Source: Opitutales bacterium (GTDB lineage Bacteria > Verrucomicrobiota > Verrucomicrobiia > Opitutales > Seribacteraceae). Taken from it: a stretch of 64,000 nt of DNA. The stretch's first letter is position 1. Every line of letters starts with the position of its first letter. Where the stretch lies: contig JAOHKZ010000006.1 in the NCBI GenBank assembly GCA_028101545.1, positions 1 to 64,000 of the forward strand, read 5' to 3'. Shown piece after piece: positions 58,001 to 64,000 of the stretch. The translations under genes were made by a program, and so were the position numbers. Under the pieces are notes generated by a model. That model searched no databases, was not told where the DNA came from, and saw only the letters and a program-made list of their open reading frames with translations.

Positions 58001-58260
58001 GGATAACCTTGATGAAGCAGTGCTTCAAAGTGACCATAATCTCGCATTCGATCGAATAGTGTATTTCCAATTAGGGCGATTCGAGCATTTTTTTCTAGTT
58101 TGAGGGGAAGTTCTGTAATTATCGATGATACACTTTTGGGCCTTTCTGCGTTCGATGCAAACATTGCATATTTTGTAAAGTCAGCATCATCAGCATAAAC
58201 AAAAAGACATGAAAAGTAACTGGTTAATAAAAAGTAAAAGTACTGTAGGCAAGTTTTCAT
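55081..58260 (-). CDS. PVC-type fusion: SGNH-like, membrane-bound dehydrogenase, HEAT-like and cupredoxin domains
   Basis: The 1059-residue exported protein has a signal peptide (residues 1-23). The SGNH-hydrolase-like part, about residues 55-260, has block I as GNTLFDRM rather than GDSxxx, and NGSHLNEKGY for the Asp/His block. A PVC dehydrogenase beta-propeller spans about residues 360-700, with calcium-type DLDKDGKAD and DTNGDGKADH. HEAT-like helices follow to about 890. The C-terminal type-1 copper site has His974, Cys1043, His1048 and Met1052 in LCSFPGHWTIM. No CxxCH heme site is present. It leads two sulfatase genes. Confidence 0.87.
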   Translation of the reverse strand: MKTCLQYFYFLLTSYFSCLFVYADDADFTKYAMFASNAERPKSVSSIITELPLKLEKNARIALIGNTLFDRMRDYGHFEALLHQGYPNHEIVVRNLAWSADEIDLQPRPDNFADTEQHLTAMKADVIIAAFGFNESFAGPKEIPHFEDRLEKYLTRLTSKAYNGKNAPSVILISPIANENINLVPAADLNNKSLKIYTNSMKKIAHSKGVGFIDVFTDTESIMNKVGIDHTINGSHLNEKGYELFGKILFEKLFNKSQTSINEDIRFAVIEKNRQHFYRYRPLNTFYYTGGRKGSYGYLDFLPAMRNFDLMTENRDRQIHRLAQGKKPSAIIDDSNVPPLPITKSSRGANKWMSPKDEKAAFKIDPKFEVTLFASEEQFPDIACPIQMRWDGLGRMWVSCSTTYPHVYPGQAPNDKIVILEDLDKDGKADKSSVWAEGLNVPLSFEFGNGGLYVSEEPHMTFLKDTNGDGKADHREIPLTGFGCEDSHHALHDFVWTPDGDLIFRESIFHHTQVETPYGPVRQQNSGWFAWEPKLHRLTAFGSHPSTNPWGVTFDDWGQHVASYPIFASAHHALDPPYPQQHPRPSGLQAYSGVCGQEFIDFPNWPKEFQGMMVKVRYKSTNRVELLKWKEYDYGYEEEYVSDIIFSSNLSFIPVDLRYGPRGGMYVCDWYNPVKGHAQYSLRDERRDRKSGRIWRIMPKGAKQIIPPKITGASLPQLLNLLKRPEYRYRYWAKREIREIEPTKVKRALDNWLKNLDTSDPRHRHHQVEAMWAYRNVEQFNLQLLEELLQCENHNARAAATRQLRYWHSLSDNGDDLLTRAARDNNGLVRLEAAIACSYIGTKNAFEALKIVSAQPNEKHLSYAIKTSFGSSPMKKFWDTKDLEKTQPLLFEFLNKQKIAYQIAEKSKADNKFDRQKNLLKIKVSCMKERMLYSVEIMEKSNLGEYKKTKDENIIVKRNQPLLIEFNNPDATPHNFVLVQPNSLEEVGLAANNMAKDPIAAKNGQFIPESNKIITHTKMLKQGETEFLRFKAPKKPGIYPYLCSFPGHWTIMKGNLIVK

Positions 58261-58518
58261 ATTAAAGGTGGGCTACCATAATTATTTAGTGATTTAAAAT
58301 TGATCGTTTTGTTGTATATTTTGAATCGGTGTTGGATTTTGCATCGATTGAGCTTTAACACAAACAAGGAATACATTGTTTTTCGTAAAAATATTACCTT
58401 GGAGTTGAAAAAAAATATAAATGAATGATCTCAACTGAACCTTTCAATAACAACTTGAAATTTATTTCAACAATCAAAAACAATTACACTGAAGAAATGA
58501 ATTTTAAACCAGAGCTTA
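58261..58518. other. Gene-free AT-rich spacer
   Basis: This 258-nt region separates two minus-strand genes and should contain the promoter of the dehydrogenase operon. The only structure noted is a 7-bp inverted repeat TTGAAAT/ATTTCAA at 58455-58470. No convincing small reading frame was seen. Confidence 0.5.
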
Positions 58519-59319
58519 TTATCGATTAATTCGTACTGATATTCCGCTTCCGCGAGAATATGTTCGAGTGACCCCAGAATATCCTCCACCAATTATCCCA
58601 ACTCCATTCATATTCATGCCACCTGAGTAAGGATTAGTAAAAACAGGAGCTGGTCCACGAGGTAAGACAAGCACGGAATTGGGATCATGTTTTTTACCCA
58701 TGATTACAATTCTTTGCGGTTGTTGATAAAGAATGGGGCCACTCACGCTGGGTAAACCATATAAATTACCTGATGGAACTACAGCCACTCCAGGTGACTG
58801 CATTAATAAGCGGCCAGTTTGAAAGGATATACTCGCACGCCAGTTTTTTTCTATTAATTCAAAGTTTATACTTGTTGCATTAAATCGACCATATGCCTGA
58901 ACTAATTTGTTGTATCCGTCCACCCAGGCGAGAAAGGGAGTGGCACCGTTTCCAATAATCAAGGGAGCCATGCCTGGCCGATAAAGGATGGTTTGTCCAT
59001 AGCCAATCCCGCCACTATTTAAAATTTTAAGGTACATTTGAAGGTGGCCGGGGTATTCTTTTCCAACATACAGATAGTTTTCTTTGGTTCCCTCTAACCA
59101 TTTTAAAACATAAGCTTGGTCTTTAGCACTGAATGAGGAAAGTTTAGTATTAAAACTTTTCCCGTCGTTCCGAACAATGCTAACTATTTCAGATTTTTCA
59201 TCGTAGGAAGAGATAGAAGCCTTGATTTTACGAACACCATCTGAACTCGTAAATGTGTGTGCCTGCAAAAGGGAATTTACCAAAAAAAGTATTATTATAT
59301 GCTTATTAAAAGGCATCAA
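58519..59319 (-). CDS. Secreted protein with SHD1-like N-terminal domain
   Basis: The 266-residue product has a signal peptide ending near LLQA (residue 20). Residues 21-75 resemble an SLA1-homology SHD1-like domain common in Planctomycetes and Verrucomicrobia: FTSSDGVRKIKASISSYD, then VRNDGKSFNTKLSSFSAKDQ and VLKWL. The middle has no recognised domain. The C terminus is Gly/Asn/Pro-rich. Function is unknown; it lies in the sulfatase island but on its own transcript. Confidence 0.7.
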   Translation of the reverse strand: MMPFNKHIIILFLVNSLLQAHTFTSSDGVRKIKASISSYDEKSEIVSIVRNDGKSFNTKLSSFSAKDQAYVLKWLEGTKENYLYVGKEYPGHLQMYLKILNSGGIGYGQTILYRPGMAPLIIGNGATPFLAWVDGYNKLVQAYGRFNATSINFELIEKNWRASISFQTGRLLMQSPGVAVVPSGNLYGLPSVSGPILYQQPQRIVIMGKKHDPNSVLVLPRGPAPVFTNPYSGGMNMNGVGIIGGGYSGVTRTYSRGSGISVRINR

Positions 59320-59445
59320 CTGATAATTTAGCCCTAAACCCTCTCATTGGTCAAACAGCAAGGTGGTGTTTTTGAGCTTGTGCCTTGTCAATGCAAGTTT
59401 TGAAATGTTTTTTAGACCTACCAACTTAAATTCAAGCAAACATTC

Positions 59446-60939
59446 ATGATACCAAGAATATCACTTCTCTTTTTATTATCGCTTTTTCCTGGAATATTAG
59501 CTCTTTTTTGTAAGGAATTACCTTTTGGGTACAAGCCCAATATTATACTTATGATCACTGATGACCAAGGTTATGGCCCTATCGGAAAGCACGGAAATCC
59601 GTGGATTAAAACTCCAAACTTGGATAAGTTACACGGTCAAAGCACCCGCTTTGAAAGGTTTCTGGTCAGCCCCACCTGCTCGCCCACCCGAGCTGCCCTT
59701 ATGTCAGGCCGTCACCCCATGAAAAATGGAATTACCCACACCATTTTAGAAAGGGAAAGGATGGCATTAAGCACGGTGACCCTCCCTCAGGTGTTATCGA
59801 AAGCGGGCTATGTTTCCGGGATATTTGGCAAGTGGCATTTAGGGGACGAGGAGCCCTATCAACCACACAAGCGCGGTTTTGATGAAGCTTTTATCCATGG
59901 AGCGGGTGGAATTGGACAGAAATTTAATTGCTCCTGTGCTGATGTCCCTGGAAACAAATACTTTGACCCAACTATCAGGCATAATGGCTTTTTCGTTCAG
60001 ACCAAGGGTTACTGTACCGATTTGTTTTTCACCGCCGGAATGGGATGGATAAAGAAAGTAAAAGACCTAGGAAATCCCTTTTTTGCCTATATCACGACAA
60101 ATGCTCCGCATGGCCCATTCATTGCTCCGCCCAAAAATGCCAAACGATTTACTGATCTTGGCTTCTCTGAAAGGGATGCCGGTTTTTATGGAATGATTGA
60201 GAACATTGACGAGAACATGGGGCGATTAATGAATAAACTTGATGAATGGGGTTTGAGTAAAGACACGATTCTTATCTTCATGTCCGACAATGGTTCAGTT
60301 GGAGGAATGGTACGAGAAGGTTCCAGGCTAGGAATATCTAACGAAGGCAAGCCTATGGAAGGTTTCAATGCAGGGATGAAGGGTTCTAAAGGTTCGGCCG
60401 ATGAAGGTGGAGTTCGCGTGCCATTTTTCATTCGCTGGCTAGGCAAATTTCCGGCGGACCAAGCGGTCGAAAGGATTTCCGCTCACATTGATCTTTTACC
60501 TACGCTTGCTGATATTGCGGGAATCGAAAAATTGCCTAAAGATCAGGTGGAAGGGCGTAGTTTAGTACCTCTTCTTAAGAATTCGAAGGCAAAGTGGAGG
60601 GACCGTTATCTTTTTACGCAGGGTGCCCGATGGAAAACCGGTTCCGAACCGAATGATCATATGTGGAAGCGTTTTGCAGTTAGGAACGAGCGTTTTCGCC
60701 TAGTGGAGAACAAGCTCTACGATATGAAGAAAGATCCATCGCAACTTTTGGATATTGCGGACAAAAATCCCAAAGTTGTTCAGTCGATGCGGTTAGCCTA
60801 CGAAAAGTTTTGGAAGGAAACCCGCCCCCTGATGGTTAACGAGGATGTGCCAATGTCTCCAACTCGCCCATTTCATGTTTTGCATTCTGAGCAGATTACG
60901 AAAGGTGGAATCCCGCGTTGGGAAGCACCAAAGTTATAA
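59446..60939 (+). CDS. Arylsulfatase-like sulfatase (CSPTR type)
   Basis: The 497-residue sulfatase has an N-terminal signal (residues 1-22), NIILMITDDQGYG with metal ligands, and the formylglycine motif CSPTRAALMSGR at residues 78-89. FGKWHLGDEEPYQPHKRGFD and FMSDNGSVGG fit arylsulfatase-A-like members. It is divergent from the SHD1-like gene. No formylglycine-generating enzyme lies in the window. Confidence 0.94.
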   Translation: MIPRISLLFLLSLFPGILALFCKELPFGYKPNIILMITDDQGYGPIGKHGNPWIKTPNLDKLHGQSTRFERFLVSPTCSPTRAALMSGRHPMKNGITHTILERERMALSTVTLPQVLSKAGYVSGIFGKWHLGDEEPYQPHKRGFDEAFIHGAGGIGQKFNCSCADVPGNKYFDPTIRHNGFFVQTKGYCTDLFFTAGMGWIKKVKDLGNPFFAYITTNAPHGPFIAPPKNAKRFTDLGFSERDAGFYGMIENIDENMGRLMNKLDEWGLSKDTILIFMSDNGSVGGMVREGSRLGISNEGKPMEGFNAGMKGSKGSADEGGVRVPFFIRWLGKFPADQAVERISAHIDLLPTLADIAGIEKLPKDQVEGRSLVPLLKNSKAKWRDRYLFTQGARWKTGSEPNDHMWKRFAVRNERFRLVENKLYDMKKDPSQLLDIADKNPKVVQSMRLAYEKFWKETRPLMVNEDVPMSPTRPFHVLHSEQITKGGIPRWEAPKL

Positions 60940-61124
60940 ATTACAAAAAAGGTTCAAAAATCATTTTAGCTGATAAAAATCAAAAATCACTATTTTATTT
61001 AAATATTGTTATCGAGATCCTATCTTTTGGTATTCGTTCTTAATTTTCGGCCTCTAAATTTTTTTGGCATCGAAGCTAAACTAAGGGTGAAAAATTAATA
61101 ATACGGGGTTTAGGATTGCTATTT

Positions 61125-61159
61125 GCTCTAAATTAATGACCATGGTCTTAATTTAGAGC
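61125..61159. repeat. 35-nt near-perfect palindrome upstream of cspA
   Basis: GCTCTAAATTAA (61125-61136) is followed by one unpaired T, then the palindrome GACCATGGTC, then TTAATTTAGAGC (61148-61159). The arms pair over 16 bp with one bulge. There is no T run, and it is 124 nt upstream of cspA. It may be an operator for a dimeric regulator or the transcript end of the sulfatase gene. Confidence 0.8.
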
Positions 61160-61212
61160 ATTACTCTGATTTATATCTCCGGTTATTTTTCAAAGTTTGT
61201 AACAAATAAAAT

Positions 61213-61218
61213 TATACT
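61213..61218 (+). promoter_or_regulatory. Candidate -10 of cspA
   Basis: TATACT lies 65 nt before the ATG. A transcript starting about seven bases downstream would begin with the leader hairpin at 61224. No good -35 was found at the expected distance. Confidence 0.3.
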
Positions 61219-61223
61219 TCGAG

Positions 61224-61262
61224 TGGTGAATTCGGATGTACGATAATCCTTACAATTCACCA
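61224..61262 (+). promoter_or_regulatory. cspA leader hairpin
   Basis: TGGTGAATT (61224-61232) pairs with AATTCACCA (61254-61262). An inner GGAT (61234-61237) and ATCC (61246-61249) can extend the stem across asymmetric gaps. It ends 20 nt before the cspA ATG. Cold-shock mRNAs often carry temperature-sensitive leaders; that role is inferred here. Confidence 0.5.
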
Positions 61263-61282
61263 ATAATATAGAGATAGTAACA

Positions 61283-61489
61283 ATGAGTAAAGGTACAGTA
61301 AAGTGGTTCAATTCAGATAAAGGTTTCGGTTTTATTACACCTGAGGGTGGCGGAGATGATCTCTTCGTTCATCATTCTGAAATTAAAAGCGGTGATGGAT
61401 ATGCCACATTAAATGATGGCCAGGAAGTGGAGTATGAGGAAGGCACTGGACAGAAAGGTCCTTGTGCAAAAAATGTAGTTCCTGCTTGA
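61283..61489 (+). CDS. Cold-shock protein, CspA family
   Basis: The 68-residue OB-fold RNA chaperone starts [20 protein letters not shown] and has the RNP1 (KGFGFI) and RNP2 (DLFVHHSEI) motifs, then [16 protein letters not shown]. It binds single-stranded RNA and DNA and helps at low temperature. A structured leader precedes it, and a 34-residue basic protein gene follows after 116 nt. Confidence 0.97.
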   Translation: MSKGTVKWFNSDKGFGFITPEGGGDDLFVHHSEIKSGDGYATLNDGQEVEYEEGTGQKGPCAKNVVPA

Positions 61490-61605
61490 GTAAGCTTTTC
61501 TAAAGGTATTCAGACCTACCACAGAATCTCACTTCAGAAAGAACTGTTTCTGTTATTATTAATAGGAACTGTTTGATTTAATTCACCCTAAGGAAAAGTA
61601 ATTTT

Positions 61606-61710
61606 ATGGCAAAAGGACAAAACGCAAAGAAAGAAGTCAAAAAGAAATCTGGTAAAACTCAAAAGGAAAAGAAAGAAGCGAAGAAATTAAAAAAAGCAGC
61701 TAAAAGATAG
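61606..61710 (+). CDS. 34-residue lysine-rich protein
   Basis: ATG at 61606 opens a 34-codon frame: MAKGQNAKKEVKKKSGKTQK, then a Lys/Glu/Ala-rich tail ending AAKR. AAGGA lies 10 nt before the ATG, a better ribosome-binding site than most genes here. The MAKGQN-KKE beginning resembles small conserved basic proteins annotated in other bacteria. It is likely a real nucleic-acid- or ribosome-associated microprotein; the role is unknown. Confidence 0.7.
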   Translation: MAKGQNAKKEVKKKSGKTQKEKKEAKKLKKAAKR

Positions 61711-62303
61711 CTGGTTTCATCTCTTCCTATTGAAATAAAGCGTTAAAATTAACGAAACATTTCAATTACAGTTTTTTTAAGTAAAAAGTTACAAAACTTT
61801 TTATCTTTCGTGGTTCATTCTGTTAGGTAAAATGATCTTTGTTTTGGTTCCGCTTATGATTGTTTGTGTGCTTTTAACTGCTCATATAATCTTACTTGTT
61901 TAAGCATAAACTTAGGTCAAATTAGATTTATCAAATTTAATTCAGTAAATCTTTGAACCGCCTTTAGCTTTTGGTACTTAGGTAAATTTTTTTCATGAAG
62001 CCAAAGAACAGCTTATCGGATTAGTATACCATTTCTCCATCGTTTATTTGTTCAAAAAATTATTTTACGAAATAATGTCCTAAATTAGGTATTACAGCCT
62101 ATTTAAGTGGATTAATTTCAATTTTTTCACAACATTTTTAACATACCAAATTGGTTTTCCGTGCCAAGTAAACCTTAATGCAAATAATTCTCTTTTTATT
62201 GATACCCACATTTAATTTTCCTCGAAAAAAGTTTAATTTTAAAAGAATTAAATTTCGTAATTATGTTTAGGAAAACCGAAGTTTTCATATCTGCTTTTTA
62301 ATT
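61711..62303 (+). other. 593-nt AT-rich spacer
   Basis: The region is strongly AT-rich and holds no gene of normal size. One 23-codon hydrophobic frame (61832-61903) is noted separately. An inverted repeat TTTAATT/AATTAAA occurs near 62230-62250. Nothing else was recognised. Confidence 0.6.
61832..61903 (+). CDS. Possible 23-residue membrane peptide
   Basis: ATG at 61832 encodes MIFVLVPLMIVCVLLTAHII followed by LLV and TAA, an almost wholly hydrophobic sequence long enough for one membrane span. GTTAGGTAA upstream contains AGG 6 nt before the ATG. Short T-rich codons encode hydrophobic residues by chance in AT-rich DNA, so this is only a candidate. Confidence 0.25.
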   Translation: MIFVLVPLMIVCVLLTAHIILLV

Positions 62304-63641
62304 GTGAGGAAGAAAAACAAATTTGGTGACCACTCAATAAATAAGAACAAAACCGCTGACACGAAGCAGTTGAAAAATTTGAATTTAAGTAATTCTACAC
62401 CTCCACCCCACGCTAATCCGCTAGAAAATAAATTTTCACGAAAATTTTCTCATTATGGGTATTCACTTTTTGCCATAGTAATTTTCTTGGGTGGTGTTTA
62501 TAGTGGAGCGAAGTATTTACCTAATACAAACCTATCAGAATCCTCTTTTCCTGTTAATGATTATTCGTCGGTTCGAGTTTCAACTAAGATTTCCGAACCT
62601 GAAGACTTTTTTCCAGCAGCAGAGTTCAGGAAGCAGTCTGCTATCTTGATTGGATGTCAAAACCAGATTCACCTTATGCCCAAACTTTACGGAGACATTG
62701 CCAAAGCTATTGGGAATAAGGTTCCTCTTTTTGGAGTTGTTGGTTCAGAAACTCAAGCCCAACGAGGAGCAGAGTTAATTAGCAGTATTGGATTACCTCC
62801 AAGTGCGATGAGATTTTTAGTCATTCCTTCCAATTCTATTTGGATTCGAGATTATGCTCCTTTTATTCTTCGATACGATGACGATCGTGCTCTTATGGTA
62901 GATGCAAAGTATCACACGCGAAGAATGAGGGAGGATCGTAAGCAGGATGACTTTCTGGGTTTCGAATTAGCTCGCTCGCTCGGCCTTCCGGTGAGGTCGA
63001 TACCGCTTGTCTTGGAAGGAGGTAACTTTATTAGTAATGGCGATGGATTGCTCTTAACATCTTCCAAAACTATATCCGTAAATGAAGAGGGGCATTTTAC
63101 TCATAAGCAGTTAATTAAAATGTTTAATGATTACCTTGGGGTAAATGGCGTTATTGCCTTGAATCCTCTTGTAGGTGAGCCTAATGGGCACTTAGACATG
63201 TTTATGACAATGCTGGGAAAAAATCTTGCTGTAATAGCTGAAATTCCAGCATCCATTGATTCCGAAAACAGTGCACGCTTGGATGAAGCGGCAAGATTAG
63301 TTTCTTCTCTTAGCACCTCAGCAGGTCCAATTAAAGTAAAACGAATTCCTATGCCACCGAAGTGGGGAAATGATTGGCGTTCTTACACGAATGTAATTAT
63401 GGCTAATGGAGTTTTGCTGATGCCATCTTTCAACGATGTTGATTCCGTATTAGAAGATCAGGCGGAGGAAGTGTATAGATCCTTATTGCCTCCGGATTGG
63501 GAGGTAAAACGAATAGATTGTGGCAGTTTGGTAGCATTGAGAGGCCAACTGCATTGTATAAGTTATAATATTCCAAAATTTATTTCAATTGATGGGTTGG
63601 ATGAGATCGCTATTCCTCGAGCCCAAGTAAATAGGAATTAG
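62304..63641 (+). CDS. Membrane-anchored agmatine deiminase family protein
   Basis: The 445-residue product starts at GTG and has a polar N-terminal segment, then one span near residues 52-68. The agmatine/peptidyl-arginine deiminase domain from about residue 105 has SIWIRDYAPFIL, LEGGNFIS, GHLDMFM and the catalytic Cys418 in GQLHCISYNIP. Family members convert agmatine to N-carbamoylputrescine or citrullinate arginine. The anchor suggests a periplasmic or outer-facing enzyme. No polyamine genes are adjacent. Confidence 0.88.
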   Translation: MRKKNKFGDHSINKNKTADTKQLKNLNLSNSTPPPHANPLENKFSRKFSHYGYSLFAIVIFLGGVYSGAKYLPNTNLSESSFPVNDYSSVRVSTKISEPEDFFPAAEFRKQSAILIGCQNQIHLMPKLYGDIAKAIGNKVPLFGVVGSETQAQRGAELISSIGLPPSAMRFLVIPSNSIWIRDYAPFILRYDDDRALMVDAKYHTRRMREDRKQDDFLGFELARSLGLPVRSIPLVLEGGNFISNGDGLLLTSSKTISVNEEGHFTHKQLIKMFNDYLGVNGVIALNPLVGEPNGHLDMFMTMLGKNLAVIAEIPASIDSENSARLDEAARLVSSLSTSAGPIKVKRIPMPPKWGNDWRSYTNVIMANGVLLMPSFNDVDSVLEDQAEEVYRSLLPPDWEVKRIDCGSLVALRGQLHCISYNIPKFISIDGLDEIAIPRAQVNRN

Positions 63642-63784
63642 TTGAAATTTAAATAAATTTTAATTTATTTAAAGAAGAATACTCGAAGCTATTGTGTAAA
63701 AAGTATTCTGTTTGTATTTGGGTACTTTATTTGGGTTGATTATACATTTTAAAAGTTTGGAATTTGCTTAAAACTAGTTTGACT

Positions 63785-64000
63785 ATGAAATATTTGTTAA
63801 TTCGAATAAGTGTATTCTTTGAGATGAACCTTTTATCTTCGATATTAGTACCCTTTTTTTTGATTTTAGCGTTACCGAATCCCTTATGGGGAAATGAGTC
63901 AAAGGAGTTTGATTTTTTTGAAAAAAAAATAAGACCAATTTTTATAAGAAATTGTTACGAATGCCATTCTGAAGAATCAAAAAAACTTAAAGGAAGTTTG
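63785..64000 (+). CDS. Planctomycete-type cytochrome c protein, 3' end outside window
   Basis: An open frame of 72 codons runs off the right edge. A hydrophobic segment at residues 15-35 looks like a signal peptide; ATG at 63824 (residue 14) is an alternative start. [19 protein letters not shown] at residues 44-62 matches the start of the PSCyt1 cytochrome domain, with heme motif CYECH at residues 57-61. Full members usually also carry DUF1549 and DUF1553 domains of about 700-1000 residues. Confidence 0.8.
   Translation, partial: MKYLLIRISVFFEMNLLSSILVPFFLILALPNPLWGNESKEFDFFEKKIRPIFIRNCYECHSEESKKLKGSL

Larger units (their letters stand above)
60940..61282 (+). other. 343-nt spacer and cspA leader
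   Basis: This AT-rich stretch has no credible gene. It holds a 35-nt near-perfect palindrome (61125-61159), a -10-like TATACT at 61213-61218, and a hairpin (61224-61262) just upstream of cspA. It probably contains the cspA promoter and regulatory leader. Confidence 0.7.

Noticed and set aside
58455-58470. TTGAAATTTATTTCAA as an operator
   Set aside because: Short AT-only palindromes are expected by chance in this composition and no second copy was seen.

Overview
The window is low-GC bacterial chromosome, and the gene content points to the PVC superphylum, most likely Verrucomicrobiota (an Opitutales-like marine lineage). The evidence is formylglycine-type sulfatases, a PVC-type membrane-bound dehydrogenase carrying a copper domain, a Planctomycete-type cytochrome c (CYECH) at the right edge, an SHD1-like secreted protein, and tuf placed ahead of secE. 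This taxonomic call is inferred from gene content only.

1-29.5 kb is one dense plus-strand translation and transcription block: tRNA-Thr (cut by the window), tuf, tRNA-Trp, secE-nusG, rplKAJL, rpoBC, rpsL-rpsG-fusA, the S10/spc/alpha ribosomal clusters, rpoA and rplQ. The rif, str, S10, spc and alpha operons are fused without interruption. rpmD (L30), infA, rpmJ (L36), adk and map are missing from their usual places. Most genes lack a Shine-Dalgarno sequence and have an A/T-rich stretch, often ending TTATT, before ATG. rplL is the clear exception, with a perfect AGGAGGT. S11 and L17 carry long charged tails.

29.5-40.2 kb holds metabolism and signalling: guaA; a partial histidine operon hisD-hisC-hisB-hisH; citrate synthase; a convergent VC0807-type membrane protein; then coaB coupled to an NtrB-like kinase and an NtrC-like sigma-54 activator; then tRNA-Asn. 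40.5-44.5 kb, on the minus strand, has a TonB-dependent siderophore receptor behind two tandem Fur-like boxes, and purE-purK.

44.7-50.7 kb has tRNA-Arg, a DUF3050 protein, an aldose-1-epimerase-like protein, and a membrane-microdomain cluster (long NfeD protease, short NfeD, flotillin FloA, and a small anchored protein). Next to it lies a small uncharacterised gene and a possible antisense cysteine-containing microprotein.

50.7-61 kb is a secreted catabolic island: a Tat-exported PhoX-like protein, three sulfatases, a 1059-residue SGNH/dehydrogenase/HEAT-like/cupredoxin protein, and an SHD1-like protein. 61-64 kb has cspA with a structured leader, a 34-residue lysine-rich protein, a possible 23-residue membrane peptide, a membrane-anchored agmatine-deiminase-like protein, and the start of a Planctomycete-type cytochrome gene. 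No CRISPR array, transposase, integrase or rRNA gene was seen. I did not find a clearly new multi-gene system. The best leads are the selective use of Shine-Dalgarno at rplL, the disordered S11/L17 tails, the cspA leader with its small downstream genes, and the copper-domain fusion protein.
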